Assembly (NCBI GenBank): GCA_964384915.1
Contig: CAYLMA010000001.1
Span: 207,415 to 271,414 of the forward strand
Origin: Sulfurimicrobium sp964384915
Lineage (GTDB): Bacteria; Pseudomonadota; Gammaproteobacteria; Burkholderiales; Sulfuricellaceae
Length of the DNA: 64,000 nucleotides
Direction: 5' to 3'
Shown here: positions 27,147 through 37,044 of the stretch, one piece after another
Layout of the letters: every line of letters starts with the position of its first letter
Position numbering within the stretch: the stretch's first letter is position 1
Translations under genes and position numbers: made by a program
Notes under the pieces: generated by a model
The model's database searches: none
What the model was told of the DNA's origin: nothing
The model's input: only the letters and a program-made list of their open reading frames with translations

Positions 27147-28511
27147 GTGCTGACAAAAGCGTTGCTGGGGGTAGCCCTGCTCGGACTGGCTGGAGGAGCG
27201 GCCGCCAACCCTTACGAACACCGTCTGGCCAACGGCATGAAGGTGATCGTCAAGGAGGACCGGCGCGCGCCCGTGGTGGTGTCCCAGATCTGGTACCGTG
27301 CGGGCAGCATGGACGAACAGAACGGCACGACCGGGGTGGCGCATGTGCTGGAACACATGATGTTCAAGGGCACACCCAAAGTCCCGGCAGGCCAGTTCTC
27401 TAAAATCATCGCGGAAGCGGGCGGACGCGAGAATGCCTTCACCAACCGCGACTACACTGCATATTTCCAGCAGCTTAAAACCGACAAACTGCCGCTGGCT
27501 TTCAAGCTGGAAGCAGACCGCATGGAAAACCTGGTGCTGACGGAACAGGAATTCGCCAAGGAAATCCAGGTTGTAATGGAAGAGCGCCGCATGCGCACCG
27601 ATGACAAACCCCAGGCCCTGGTTTTCGAACAGCTCAATGCAGCCGCATTGAGCGCCCACCCCTATCGTCATCCCGTGATCGGCTGGATGGACGATCTGGA
27701 AAATATGCGCGTGGAGGATGCGCGTGCCTGGTACCAGCGCTGGTATGCGCCCAATAACGCCACCCTGGTGGTGGTCGGTGACGTCCAGCACAAGGAGGTG
27801 TTCAAACTGGCGCAAACCCATTTCGGCCCGCTCAAGGCGCATCCGCTACCGGCCCGCAAACCGCAGCAGGAGCCGCAACAACGCGGCATCAAGCGCGTGA
27901 TGGTTAAAGCGCAAGCCAAACTGCCTTACCTTGCGCTGGCCTACCGCGTTCCCGTTCTTCAGGATGTCAGCCTGGACAGCGAGCCCTATGCGCTGGAAAT
28001 CCTGTCGGGCGTGCTTGACGGACATGCCGCAGCGCGCCTGAACCAGGCGCTGGTGCGAGAGAGCCGCCTGGCAACCGAGGTTGGCGCCGGTTACGGCGCC
28101 ATTTCGCGCGGCCCGGGGTTGTTCCTGATCGAAGCCACGCCCAGCGAAGGCAAGAACGTGCTCGATCTGGAGCAGGGCATTCGCCAGGAAATCGCCCGCG
28201 TGCAGCGTGAAGGCATCAGCGCCGAGGAGTTACAGCGGGTCAAGGCACAGGTCGTCGCCACCCAGGTCTACCAGCGCGACTCGATGTTCTACCAGGGCAT
28301 GCTGATTGGCCAAATGGAAAGCACGGGACTCTCCTGGCGCGATGAAAAAATCATGCTCGAGCGGCTCAACGCCGTCACAGCGGAACAGGTCCAGGCCGTG
28401 GCACAAAAATACCTGCAGGATGATGGGCTCACGCTTGCCACACTCGATCCGCAGCCAATGGAAGCGAAGCGACCCACTCAAAACACGGCCGGAGGACGCC
28501 ATGCTCACTAA
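27147..28511 (+). CDS. M16-family zinc metallopeptidase (active subunit)
   Basis: 454 residues from the GTG at 27147, preceded by GGAGG. Signal peptide ending near AAANP, then the inverted zinc motif HVLEH at residues 66-70 (HxxEH) and the GGRENAFTNRDYTAYFQ stretch. Periplasmic pitrilysin-like protease, paired with a second M16 protein that lacks the zinc motif, a common heterodimer arrangement. The 3' end overlaps the next gene by 11 bp. Confidence 0.93.
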   Translation: MLTKALLGVALLGLAGGAAANPYEHRLANGMKVIVKEDRRAPVVVSQIWYRAGSMDEQNGTTGVAHVLEHMMFKGTPKVPAGQFSKIIAEAGGRENAFTNRDYTAYFQQLKTDKLPLAFKLEADRMENLVLTEQEFAKEIQVVMEERRMRTDDKPQALVFEQLNAAALSAHPYRHPVIGWMDDLENMRVEDARAWYQRWYAPNNATLVVVGDVQHKEVFKLAQTHFGPLKAHPLPARKPQQEPQQRGIKRVMVKAQAKLPYLALAYRVPVLQDVSLDSEPYALEILSGVLDGHAAARLNQALVRESRLATEVGAGYGAISRGPGLFLIEATPSEGKNVLDLEQGIRQEIARVQREGISAEELQRVKAQVVATQVYQRDSMFYQGMLIGQMESTGLSWRDEKIMLERLNAVTAEQVQAVAQKYLQDDGLTLATLDPQPMEAKRPTQNTAGGRHAH

Positions 28512-29823
28512 ACTGACAATTTCACTACTGGGCGGCCTTGCTATTTTCCTGGCTAGCGCCGCCCACGCCGCACTGCCCATCCAGCACTGGCAAACCACCA
28601 ATGGCGCGCAGGTGTACTTTGTGGAAAGCCGCGGCCTGCCGCTGCTGGACATCAGCGTTGAATTCGATGCCGGATCACGCCGCGACACGCCCGCCCAGGC
28701 AGGGCTGGCCAGCCTGACCTCACGAACCCTGAGCCTGGGCGCAAGTGGGCTGCCGGAGGAAACCATTTCACGCCGCCTGGCCGATGTGGGCGCACAGCTT
28801 GCCGCAAGCTTCGAACCGGATCGTGCCGGTATGACATTGCGCACGCTAAGCAGTGAGCGCGAACGCAGCCAGTCGCTCGATTTGCTGGCCAGGGTGTTGC
28901 AACAGCCGGATTTCCCCGATGCCGCCATTGAACGCGAAAAAGCGCGCACCATTGCCGGGTTAAAAGAAGAAGGCACCCAACCCGGGCCAATCGGTGACAA
29001 GGCCTTTTACGCAGCCCTTTATGGCGCCCACCCCTATGGACTGCCTGGCACGGGCAAGATCGAAACGCTGACCACACTGCAACGGCAGGATGTTGCCGCA
29101 TTTTACCGCCGTCACTATGTCGCCGAAGCTGCGGTGATCTCGCTGGTGGGGGATGTCAGCCGCACTCAGGCCGAAGCCATCGCCGAGCAGCTTTCCGCCG
29201 GGCTGCCGCGCGCCACGGCCCCCCTGCCGGCCCTGCCCGTAATTGCGCCTCCGGCACGGGGAGAGACCCTCCGAATCCCCCACCCGGCAAGCCAGAGCCA
29301 TATCCTGCTCGGCACGCCGGGCATGAGCCGCAACGACCCGGATTATTTCGCACTTTACCTCGGCAACTATATTTTGGGCGGCGGCGGATTTGCTTCCCGG
29401 CTGACCGATGAAGTGCGTGAGAAACGCGGCCTCGCTTACAGCGTTTACAGTTATTTCCTGCCGCTGGCGCAACCCGGCCCATTTCAGATCGGCCTGCAGA
29501 CCAAGCAGGAACAATCCCAGCAAGCTCTGGACATCGTGCGCGCCACGCTCAGCCGGTTCGTGACAGAAGGGCCGACCCAGGACGAATTGCGGAGAGCCAA
29601 GCAGAATATCGGCGGCGGCTTTCCATTGCGCATCGACAGCAACAAAAAAATACTCGGTTACCTCGGCCTGATTGGCTTCTATCACCTGCCGCTGGATTAT
29701 CTCGACGAATTTGCGAACAAGATTGAAAAAGTCACACTGGCGGATGCCAAGGACGCATTCAAACGCCGTATTGACCCCGAAAGAATGGTGACGGTAATCG
29801 TGGGCGGTGATGGCGAAAAGTAA
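28501..29823 (+). CDS. M16-family peptidase-like protein (inactive partner)
   Basis: 440 residues with a signal peptide (MLTKLTISLLGGLAIFLASAAHA). It keeps the M16 fold (VEFDAGSRRDTPAQAGLASL, GGGGFASRLTDEVREKRGLAYSVYS) but the HxxEH zinc motif is replaced by AGLASLT, so it should be the non-catalytic chaperone-like subunit that completes the cage of the upstream enzyme. It overlaps the end of that gene. The rsmD start overlaps its stop. Confidence 0.92.
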   Translation: MLTKLTISLLGGLAIFLASAAHAALPIQHWQTTNGAQVYFVESRGLPLLDISVEFDAGSRRDTPAQAGLASLTSRTLSLGASGLPEETISRRLADVGAQLAASFEPDRAGMTLRTLSSERERSQSLDLLARVLQQPDFPDAAIEREKARTIAGLKEEGTQPGPIGDKAFYAALYGAHPYGLPGTGKIETLTTLQRQDVAAFYRRHYVAEAAVISLVGDVSRTQAEAIAEQLSAGLPRATAPLPALPVIAPPARGETLRIPHPASQSHILLGTPGMSRNDPDYFALYLGNYILGGGGFASRLTDEVREKRGLAYSVYSYFLPLAQPGPFQIGLQTKQEQSQQALDIVRATLSRFVTEGPTQDELRRAKQNIGGGFPLRIDSNKKILGYLGLIGFYHLPLDYLDEFANKIEKVTLADAKDAFKRRIDPERMVTVIVGGDGEK

Positions 29824-30355
29824 CCGTGTCCGCATCATTGGCGGGGACTGGCGCAGCCGCTTGCTCACCTTCCCCGATGTGGTAGGATTGAGGCCCACCC
29901 CTGACCGGGTGAGGGAAACAGTTTTCAACTGGCTGGGCCAGATCATGGATGGCAAACGCTGTCTCGATCTCTTTGCCGGCAGTGGCGCATTGGGATTTGA
30001 AGCGCTTTCGCGCGGCGCCCGGCAGGTCGTGATGGTAGAGCGCGACAACAAGGTGGCGCGTGCGCTGAAGGAAAATGCCGCCATGTTGAAGGCGGAAAAC
30101 CTTGAGCTGGTAGTTGCGGATGCGCTTAAATTCCTCGACCAGGACGCACGGGATTTCGACGTGATCTTTGTCGATCCGCCCTATCAACTGAATCTGCTGC
30201 CTCTTGTTTTACCCAGGCTATTGCCCCATTTAGCGGATGGGGGCCTGGTGTACACCGAAGCCGACATACCGCTGGAATTTCCGGCAGAATGGCAGACTTG
30301 GCGCCAAGGCAAGGCGGGTCTGGTGCATTACTATCTTTTAAGGAAAGCGGGCTGA
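29810..30355 (+). CDS. rsmD: 16S rRNA (guanine966-N2)-methyltransferase
   Basis: 181 residues with the RsmD motifs RIIGGDWRSR, RPTPDRVRETVFNWL, the SAM-binding LDLFAGSGALGFEALSRGA and the catalytic VDPPYQL. It modifies G966 of 16S rRNA. The start overlaps the stop of the M16 gene, so it is part of the same transcript; coaD follows three bases later. Confidence 0.95.
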   Translation: MAKSNRVRIIGGDWRSRLLTFPDVVGLRPTPDRVRETVFNWLGQIMDGKRCLDLFAGSGALGFEALSRGARQVVMVERDNKVARALKENAAMLKAENLELVVADALKFLDQDARDFDVIFVDPPYQLNLLPLVLPRLLPHLADGGLVYTEADIPLEFPAEWQTWRQGKAGLVHYYLLRKAG

Positions 30356-30358
30356 CAC

Positions 30359-30844
30359 ATGCTCAAGGCCATTTACCCCGGCACCTTTGACCCGGTTACC
30401 CGGGGCCACGAGGATCTGGTTCGCCGCGCCTCGCGCATATTCGATGAAGTCGTCGTGGCGGTCGCCGACAGCCGCTCCAAGCAGCCTTTTTTCAGCCTGC
30501 AGGAGCGGGTTGAAATGGCGTCCGAGGTGCTGACGGATTGCCCCAACGTGCGTGTTACCGGCTTTTCAGGATTGCTTATCCATTTCCTGCAACAGCAGGA
30601 AGCGACTATCATATTGCGTGGATTGCGAGCGGTATCGGATTTTGAATATGAATTTCAGCTAGCGGGAATGAACCGCAACCTGTACCCCAATGTTGAAACG
30701 ATTTTTCTCACTCCCTCTGAGCAGTACATGTTCATTTCTGCCAGCATGGTGCGTGAGATTGCTCTGCTGGGCGGCGATGTCAGCCAATTTGTGCAACCCG
30801 TGGTGAGCAGCAGGCTGAGCAACAGGATTATCAACTTTAACTAA
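30359..30844 (+). CDS. coaD: Pantetheine-phosphate adenylyltransferase
   Basis: 161-residue CoaD, fourth step of coenzyme A synthesis. Nucleotidyl-transferase signature PGTFDPVTRGH with TRGH at 14-17, LRGLRAVSDFEYE, and the C-terminal ISASMVREIA. In an operon with rsmD as in E. coli and many betaproteobacteria. Confidence 0.96.
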   Translation: MLKAIYPGTFDPVTRGHEDLVRRASRIFDEVVVAVADSRSKQPFFSLQERVEMASEVLTDCPNVRVTGFSGLLIHFLQQQEATIILRGLRAVSDFEYEFQLAGMNRNLYPNVETIFLTPSEQYMFISASMVREIALLGGDVSQFVQPVVSSRLSNRIINFN

Positions 30845-30862
30845 ACGAACGAGGAAACTGCC

Positions 30863-31114
30863 ATGGCATTAATGATTACCGACGAATGCATCAACTGTGA
30901 CGTGTGCGAGCCTGAGTGCCCCAACGGCGCAATTTCGCAGGGTGATGAAATCTATATCATCGACCCCAGCCTGTGTACCGAATGCGTCGGTCACTATGAT
31001 GAACCGCAGTGCATCTCGGTTTGCCCGGTGGACTGCATCATCGTCAATCCTGAGCACGTCGAAAGCAAGGACGATCTTCAGGCCAAGTACGAGAAGTTGA
31101 CCGCCCAAGGCTAG
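30863..31114 (+). CDS. YfhL-type 2[4Fe-4S] ferredoxin
   Basis: 83-residue ferredoxin with CINCDVCEPECPNGAI and CTECVGHYDEPQCISVCPVDC, the second motif extended as in the YfhL/Alvin ferredoxin family. Low-potential electron carrier. GAGG precedes the ATG. coaD-ferredoxin is a typical neighbour pair. A terminator follows. Confidence 0.95.
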   Translation: MALMITDECINCDVCEPECPNGAISQGDEIYIIDPSLCTECVGHYDEPQCISVCPVDCIIVNPEHVESKDDLQAKYEKLTAQG

Positions 31115-31125
31115 ATTCCGGACGT

Positions 31126-31170
31126 AAAAAACCCCGCATCGGGAGCCAGGGCGCTCCATGCGGGGTTTTG
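31126..31170 (+). terminator. Bidirectional terminator after the ferredoxin gene
   Basis: AAAAACCCCGCAT pairs with ATGCGGGGTTTT; the T-run reads on both strands, serving the ferredoxin gene and the convergent dynamin-like gene. Confidence 0.9.
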
Positions 31171-31182
31171 CGTTTCCGCCTC

Positions 31183-33141
31183 CTAGGCAGCGAGTTGCTG
31201 CGATCCGCTTTCGAAATCCAGAGCCTGCGCCAAACCCCGCTGCAAACCCCTGAGATCGTCGAGTTGCGCGGCAATGACCGCTTCCATCTGTTCCAATTCG
31301 GCAATCCGGTCTTCCAGGGTGTCCGTTGCCTTGTGGATGCGCTTGATGCTTTCCAGGCGGCGGCGCAATTGCAACTGATGCTCCCGCACCTGGGTTTCCA
31401 TCGGCGCCATCACCGCCTTGAGCCAGTTCTCGACATCGCGATTGGCCACCTCGTAAACGTGGACTACCCGGCTGGCAATGGTCTCGAAAAACTTGGTGGT
31501 CAGCGTGAACTGCTCATTGGTCAGCATGTTCAGCGCCGTATTGAAGTGGTCGTTGTAGCCCTTTTCCAGCTTGGCGATCTCCTTCAGGTATTTCAGGGTC
31601 GAGAAGGGCGGAGGCGCGCTCTGCGACAAGCCATGATCCTCGCTGAACTTTTTGTACATGCTGTCCATCATGTGCTTGATTTCTTCGACCTGCTTGCCAG
31701 ATTCGCTGATATTTTCAGACACATGCTTGAAAAAACCGTTCATCGCATCGCGGATGCCCTTGCTGAAACGGCTGCTGACCATGGCATCACGGGTGTTCTT
31801 CACCTCGACTTTGAGCGAGTCCATGCCGAGGTAGGTAAACAGGATATTGGTCTGCTGCGAAAATACGCTGCGTAACGCCTGGAAACGCTGCAAGCCTTTT
31901 TCGAAGCTTTCCTTGTCGCGCTTGACCTTCTCCATCATGTGCTCGATCACATCCTGGTTCTTGCCGCGCAGGCCCTTGAGTTCTTCCAGTTGCTCGCTCA
32001 CGCCGCTCATGCGCGCATCGAGGATGGAATGCGTGACACTCATCATGTCCTCGACTTCACTCTGGGTGTTGTCGCGCACGATTTCCTGCTTGGATGGAAT
32101 CAGCTCGTCGGACAGGGCCTTTTCCAGTGCCGGCAGACGGCTCTTTTCGAGCAGCAGCGGGTCCTGGTTAATCTTGGCCAGCAAGCCTTTCTGAGCCGAG
32201 ATGGGGAACACCTGGGATGATTTGATGCCCAGCAAATCGGCGCTGCTGGTGACTTGAGACTGAATTTCGCGCTCGATTTCCTCGCCGCTCTTGAGTTCAT
32301 CCCACAAACCATCGATCTTGTTAAGCACGACCAGACGGCCCTTCTGGCGCCCCTGGGGATTGCCGACGTAATCGCGCCAGACTTCAATATCGGTCTTGGT
32401 CACGCCGGTATCTGCGGCCAGCATGAACAGAACCGCATGGGCATTGGGCAGCATGTTGATGGTCAATTCGGGCTCGGTACCGATCGCGTTCAGGCCCGGC
32501 GTATCCAGGATCACCAGCCCCTGTTTCAGCAAAGGGTGGGGAAAATTGATAATGGCATGGCGCCAGCAAGGCACTTCTATCGTGCCGTCGGCCTGCAGGG
32601 TGAACGCGTTATCCGGATTTTTTTCATCGAACAGCCCGTAGCGCTGCGCTTCTTCCTTGCTGACCCGCTTGACCAGACTCACTTGCTGGAAAGCGGTCAA
32701 CATACCTTCGGCGGAATTGACATCGAGCGGGAATACCTGCCACTCGTCCACGTAACGCTTGTATTCCGTGGTCGTGGTATCGCTGGCGCGAGTTTCAATC
32801 GGCAACAGCTGAATACAGGGTTCGCGGCCCTCTTCGTACATCAACTCGGTGGGGCACATGGTGGTGCGCCCCGCGCTGGAAGGCAGCAGGCGCAGACCGT
32901 AGCCGGCGAAGAAAATGGCATTGATCAGTTCGGATTTTCCGCGCGAAAATTCGGCCACAAAGGCCACATTGAGCTTGTCGTCGCGCAAGCGATCGAGAAT
33001 GTGCTGAATGCGCAGATCAGTCTGGCCGTCGTTCAGCTCCTGCTCGTTCAACCAGTTGCGGTAACCGCTGATATTGTCGGACAGCCCAGTGCGCCAAGCG
33101 CTGTAAGCCTCAAAATGTGCGACCAGATTTTTGTTTGTCAT
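31183..33141 (-). CDS. Dynamin-like GTPase
   Basis: 652 residues starting MTNKNLVAHF. G1 EFSRGKSEL at about 64-72, DTPGLN, and NKIDGL for guanine specificity, then a long helical stalk rich in Lys/Glu and a C-terminal coiled coil (LEDRIAELEQMEAV). This is a bacterial dynamin-family large GTPase; roles in other bacteria include membrane remodelling, stress or phage tolerance. It stands alone, convergent with the ferredoxin gene. Confidence 0.88.
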   Translation of the reverse strand: MTNKNLVAHFEAYSAWRTGLSDNISGYRNWLNEQELNDGQTDLRIQHILDRLRDDKLNVAFVAEFSRGKSELINAIFFAGYGLRLLPSSAGRTTMCPTELMYEEGREPCIQLLPIETRASDTTTTEYKRYVDEWQVFPLDVNSAEGMLTAFQQVSLVKRVSKEEAQRYGLFDEKNPDNAFTLQADGTIEVPCWRHAIINFPHPLLKQGLVILDTPGLNAIGTEPELTINMLPNAHAVLFMLAADTGVTKTDIEVWRDYVGNPQGRQKGRLVVLNKIDGLWDELKSGEEIEREIQSQVTSSADLLGIKSSQVFPISAQKGLLAKINQDPLLLEKSRLPALEKALSDELIPSKQEIVRDNTQSEVEDMMSVTHSILDARMSGVSEQLEELKGLRGKNQDVIEHMMEKVKRDKESFEKGLQRFQALRSVFSQQTNILFTYLGMDSLKVEVKNTRDAMVSSRFSKGIRDAMNGFFKHVSENISESGKQVEEIKHMMDSMYKKFSEDHGLSQSAPPPFSTLKYLKEIAKLEKGYNDHFNTALNMLTNEQFTLTTKFFETIASRVVHVYEVANRDVENWLKAVMAPMETQVREHQLQLRRRLESIKRIHKATDTLEDRIAELEQMEAVIAAQLDDLRGLQRGLAQALDFESGSQQLAA

Positions 33142-33286
33142 GTGTTTCCCCGTAGCCGTCTCAATCCGCAATGCCATCGTACTTTAGCATAAAATACCAA
33201 TTAAACAATGTCATCCACGTGGATTCTAAGTGTTCTCATGAAGCTTGATTTGCATTAACTTTAGGCAAGTTACATGCCACGCAGCA

Positions 33287-34102
33287 TCATTTCTGGCAGC
33301 ATGGGCAGTAAAAGGTGGACCGCTGCCCCTGGCGCAGCAGGCGGATGGGGCTGGCGCAGGCATGGCAAGGCGCTCCGGCGCGGCCATAAACAAAGTACTG
33401 CTGCTGGAAATACCCCGGCTTGCCACTGCTGTCGACAAAGTCCCTCAGACTGCTGCCGCCCGCGGCAATTGCCTGCTCCAGCACTTCCTTCACCGTCCGG
33501 GCCAGCCTGCCGCAGCGCTCCCACCCCAGTCGCGAAGCTGGCAGCGTGGGTTTGATGCCGGCGCGGAACAAGGCCTCGTTGGCATAAATATTGCCCACGC
33601 CCACCACCAGATGGCCATCCATCAGGGTTTGTTTGATATTGGTCTTCTTGCCGCGTGTAATTTGGTAGAGCCAAGCGCCATCAAAATCAACCGTCAGCGG
33701 TTCCACGCCCAGTTTCAGCAGCAAAGGGTGACGCATTGGGTCAGTTTGTGTCCAGATCACGGCACCAAAACGGCGCGGGTCGCGCAGGCGCATGCAAAAT
33801 CCGTTCTCCAGCACCAGGTCGAAGTGGTCATGTTTTTCCACCGGCGCAGCCGCGGGCAGAATGCGCAGGCTGCCGGACATGCCCAGATGCAGAATCAGCC
33901 AACCCTGGCCGCAATCCAGCAGCAAATATTTGCCGCGCCGGGCGATGCCTTTTATGTCCAACCCTGGAAGCATCCGCGAAAGTTCAGGAACAACCGGGAA
34001 ACGCAGGCGGGCATTGCGGACAATCACCGCTGCAATGCGCTGGCCGCTCAGATGGGGCGCCAGACCGCGGCGGGTGGTTTCGACTTCAGGCAGTTCAGGC
34101 AT
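33287..34102 (-). CDS. mutM: Formamidopyrimidine-DNA glycosylase
   Basis: 271-residue Fpg/MutM. The N-terminus (M)PELPEVETTRRGL gives the catalytic proline; RGKYLLLD supplies the beta-hairpin lysine; GVGNIYANEALF is the H2TH region; the C-terminus has a zinc finger CHAC ... CPCC. Excises 8-oxoguanine. Downstream of the Gld-type ABC genes on the same strand. Confidence 0.97.
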   Translation of the reverse strand: MPELPEVETTRRGLAPHLSGQRIAAVIVRNARLRFPVVPELSRMLPGLDIKGIARRGKYLLLDCGQGWLILHLGMSGSLRILPAAAPVEKHDHFDLVLENGFCMRLRDPRRFGAVIWTQTDPMRHPLLLKLGVEPLTVDFDGAWLYQITRGKKTNIKQTLMDGHLVVGVGNIYANEALFRAGIKPTLPASRLGWERCGRLARTVKEVLEQAIAAGGSSLRDFVDSSGKPGYFQQQYFVYGRAGAPCHACASPIRLLRQGQRSTFYCPCCQK

Positions 34103-34121
34103 GCTTGGGCTATGGAATGGG

Positions 34122-35474
34122 TTAACTGTTGCGCCGGCGGCGCCAGACGAGGAAGGCGATCACGAAAAAGGACAGGGGCAGCATGAACAGGAAAACCGAC
34201 GCGAACATCGTCGCCCCCGTTTTACTGATGTTCAAGGTGGCGTCCAGCGTATTCTTGGGCTGTATGGTGATGAGCTTTGCATCCCCCGCCAGCCAGTTGA
34301 ACAGGTTGACGCCGAGATCAAGATTGCCCGCATTGCCAAGGTGGGCGTTGGCCAGAAAATCCCCGCTGCCGATCACGGCAACGCGCTGCTTGCCCTCATC
34401 CCGCCCCCGTTCCAGCGCCCAGCCGATCACCACCGGCCCGGGCACATCCTGGCCTTCATCGAACGAGGCCTGTTCACCCGCCATCCCGTTCTCCACCCAG
34501 GCGCGCATGGAGGTTTCAACCAGGGACGTCGCATGCCAGCCGGGGTCATCATTCAGGCCCACGGCACGCGCTTGCGGGTACAGCGTGATGAGATCGAACT
34601 GGGCGGTCACCGCATGCGGCCCATACTGGGCTGCTACCGCGGTTGACAGCGGAAAGCCCGCTTCACGCGCGGCGGGATCGACCACTACGCCGGGCGTCAG
34701 CGCCAGGCCCAGCGCTTCGGCGATGGGCTGCAAACCCTGCAGCGAACCGGGTTCCAGCAGCCACAGCAGGCTGCCGCCGCGCGCCAGGTAGCGCCTGATC
34801 TTGTCGACCTCGCCCGGCGGAATCGGCATCCGCGGCTGGGTAAGCAGCAACACATTGACCTCGGCGGGTATTTCCGGCACCAGCGCCAGGCTTGAAGCCG
34901 CACTGCGAAAACCCTTGTAGGCCAGCTGGCGTCCAAGTTCGCCAAGGTCATGCGGCGCACCGCCGTCCAGGCTGCGCTCGCCATGGCCGCTCACGCTCAT
35001 GACCAGCCGTTCATGCCCGCGTGCAAGCCGCATCAGGGTGTTGGTGAAATCCTGCTCGTTCAGCGTCGTGAGGTGTTCACTGCGCCCCCCATAGCTCAGC
35101 ACCAATTCGCCATTGACGCGCACCCCAGCCGTGCGGGCGAGCCCGGGCTGCGCTGTTGGGTCAATGAATTCCAGTGCCAGATCGGGTTTGATGCCTTGAT
35201 AACGGGCGATGAAATCACGAATTGGACGGCGCAGGTCGCCATGCTGCGCATCCTGCATGGCGGCATAGGCAGTCACGGCAACCGTCCCCGGCATCTCGCG
35301 CAGCACATTACGGCTGGCCTGGCTCAGCGTGTGGCGCCCATTCTGGGTGGCATCCCATTGCCAGTAATAGCGCTGGGAAAGCACACCCGCAACGCTCACG
35401 ATGCCAAGCAGCAGGAGCGCATAAAGCCGGGGGTGGCGGCGCAGCCAGAAATGGAGCGAGGAGATGTTTTTCAT
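34122..35474 (-). CDS. GldG-like ABC-associated periplasmic protein
   Basis: 450 residues with an N-terminal membrane helix, a large GldG/ABC_transp_aux-type soluble region (RRPIRDFIARYQGIKPDLALEFIDPTAQPGLA, LLLTQPRMPIPPGEVDKIRRYLARGGSLLWLLEPG) and a C-terminal helix followed by RRRRNS. It is the third gene of an ATPase-permease-GldG transcript. The systems are widespread in proteobacteria without gliding; substrate unknown. Confidence 0.85.
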   Translation of the reverse strand: MKNISSLHFWLRRHPRLYALLLLGIVSVAGVLSQRYYWQWDATQNGRHTLSQASRNVLREMPGTVAVTAYAAMQDAQHGDLRRPIRDFIARYQGIKPDLALEFIDPTAQPGLARTAGVRVNGELVLSYGGRSEHLTTLNEQDFTNTLMRLARGHERLVMSVSGHGERSLDGGAPHDLGELGRQLAYKGFRSAASSLALVPEIPAEVNVLLLTQPRMPIPPGEVDKIRRYLARGGSLLWLLEPGSLQGLQPIAEALGLALTPGVVVDPAAREAGFPLSTAVAAQYGPHAVTAQFDLITLYPQARAVGLNDDPGWHATSLVETSMRAWVENGMAGEQASFDEGQDVPGPVVIGWALERGRDEGKQRVAVIGSGDFLANAHLGNAGNLDLGVNLFNWLAGDAKLITIQPKNTLDATLNISKTGATMFASVFLFMLPLSFFVIAFLVWRRRRNS

Positions 35475-35479
35475 GGGTT

Positions 35480-36220
35480 TCAGCCGCGCACCCGGTCCTG
35501 GTCAAGGCGGCGCACTGCCAGCATCAGGAAAGCCGCCGTGAACAGCAGAAAATAGGCCACATCGGCGCTGTTCAGGAAGCCCCGGCTGATGCGCTCAAAA
35601 TGCAGCAACAGCGACAAGGTGTGCAAGGCGCCCACATCCTTCAGCACGAGATCCAGCAACCACAAGCCGAGGGAAGCGCCGATGCCGCTGATGGCCGCCA
35701 TGGCAGGATGTGCGGTGAGGCAGGAAAAATACAGGCCAAGTGCGGCAAAGCAGGCTGCCAGCAACACCAGACCCGCCAGATTGGCGAGCAGCAGGCCCAT
35801 ATCAAGCGATCCGCCCGCATGGAGCGCAAGCGCCATGAACGTGGGCAGGGTGGCGATCAGGCAAAGAAAAGTCCACAGCCCGAGAAACTTGCCCAGCACG
35901 ATGGCTGGCAACGAAACCGGGGCGGAAAGCAGCAGGGGCAGGGTATGGTTGCGGCGCTCTTCCGCAATCAGCCTCATGGCGAGAACCGGCGTCACCACCA
36001 GCAGCAGCATGGCAGCCGCCCCGAACAGGGGCGCCGCCACCATCTCCGTCACCCCCGGCGGGTTGGCAAGCAGCGCCAGTTGCGCCTGCAGCCCGAGAAA
36101 GGCATCCACCTGGTTGAGGAACAGCCATGCCAGCACCCCTTGCAGAACGCCAAGGGTAATCCAGGCCAGCGGCGAGCCGAACAGCATCCTGAGTTCCTTG
36201 GCCGCAATCGTGGCAATCAT
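35480..36220 (-). CDS. ABC-2-type permease
   Basis: 246 residues from the ATG that overlaps the ATPase stop (ATGA). Six predicted helices, with the usual ABC-2 order and an MRLIAEERRNHTLPLLLSAP loop. Membrane partner of the ATPase encoded just before it and the GldG-like protein after it. Confidence 0.88.
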   Translation of the reverse strand: MIATIAAKELRMLFGSPLAWITLGVLQGVLAWLFLNQVDAFLGLQAQLALLANPPGVTEMVAAPLFGAAAMLLLVVTPVLAMRLIAEERRNHTLPLLLSAPVSLPAIVLGKFLGLWTFLCLIATLPTFMALALHAGGSLDMGLLLANLAGLVLLAACFAALGLYFSCLTAHPAMAAISGIGASLGLWLLDLVLKDVGALHTLSLLLHFERISRGFLNSADVAYFLLFTAAFLMLAVRRLDQDRVRG

Positions 36221-36960
36221 GCCGCGGCTCCCGACCGGGTCAGATGGACGAAACAATCCTCCAGGCTATCGCCTGCGCACTGTTGCCGCAAGCCCGCTAT
36301 CGGCCCGCTGAAGACCACCCTGCCCTGATGCAGGATCAGCGCACGGTTGCAGAGCACTTCAGCTTCAGGCAGAAAATGGGTGGACATGATCACGCCATGG
36401 GAACGGCCCAGTTCCGCGATCAAGGCACGAATTTCGCGAATTTGCAGCGGATCCAGACCCGCCGTCGGCTCGTCCAGAACAATCACGGCGGGCGAATGGA
36501 CGATCGCCTGGGCGATTCCGACCCGTTGCTGGTAACCCTTGGACAAGTTGCCGATCATGCGTTGCGCCACCTCCGTCAGATCGCAGCGCCGTAGCGCCTG
36601 GGTTACAGCAGCCCCCACGCCGGGTTCCGGCACCCGGTGCAAACGAGCCGCAAAATGCAGAAATTCGCTCACAGTCAATTCCCGATACAAGGGTGGAACT
36701 TCAGGCAGATAGCCGAGATGCATTTTTGCCGCCGCCGGCTCCTCGCACAGGTCCACGCCGCAGATTTCGACTTTGCCTGAGTCGGGGGCCAGATTGCCGG
36801 TCAGAATCCGCATCGTGGTGGACTTGCCGGCGCCATTCGGCCCCAGCAGGCCCAGAATCTCGCCCGGATACAACTCCAGGTCGAGCGCTTCCAGCGCCAT
36901 GCGCTGGCCATGGCGGCGGCTCAAATTGCGGGCACGGAGGGAAGGCAGCGTTTCAGCCAT
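36217..36960 (-). CDS. ABC transporter ATP-binding protein (Gld/CcmA-type)
   Basis: 247-residue ATPase: Walker A GPNGAGKST near 39-47, the Q-loop followed by LPEVPPLYRELTVSEFLHFAARLH, signature LSKGYQQRVGIAQAI, Walker B VIVLDEPTAGLDP and a switch histidine (STHFLPEAEVL). With the downstream permease and GldG-like gene it forms one transporter. Divergent from the TPR lipoprotein gene. Confidence 0.92.
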   Translation of the reverse strand: MAETLPSLRARNLSRRHGQRMALEALDLELYPGEILGLLGPNGAGKSTTMRILTGNLAPDSGKVEICGVDLCEEPAAAKMHLGYLPEVPPLYRELTVSEFLHFAARLHRVPEPGVGAAVTQALRRCDLTEVAQRMIGNLSKGYQQRVGIAQAIVHSPAVIVLDEPTAGLDPLQIREIRALIAELGRSHGVIMSTHFLPEAEVLCNRALILHQGRVVFSGPIAGLRQQCAGDSLEDCFVHLTRSGAAA

Positions 36961-37044
36961 GAGTTCAGAGTAGCCAGTTCAAAGGGTTATGCCTATACTT
37001 GGCAGGCACTGAAACTGATTATACTTGAGACTCCGAGCTCCAAG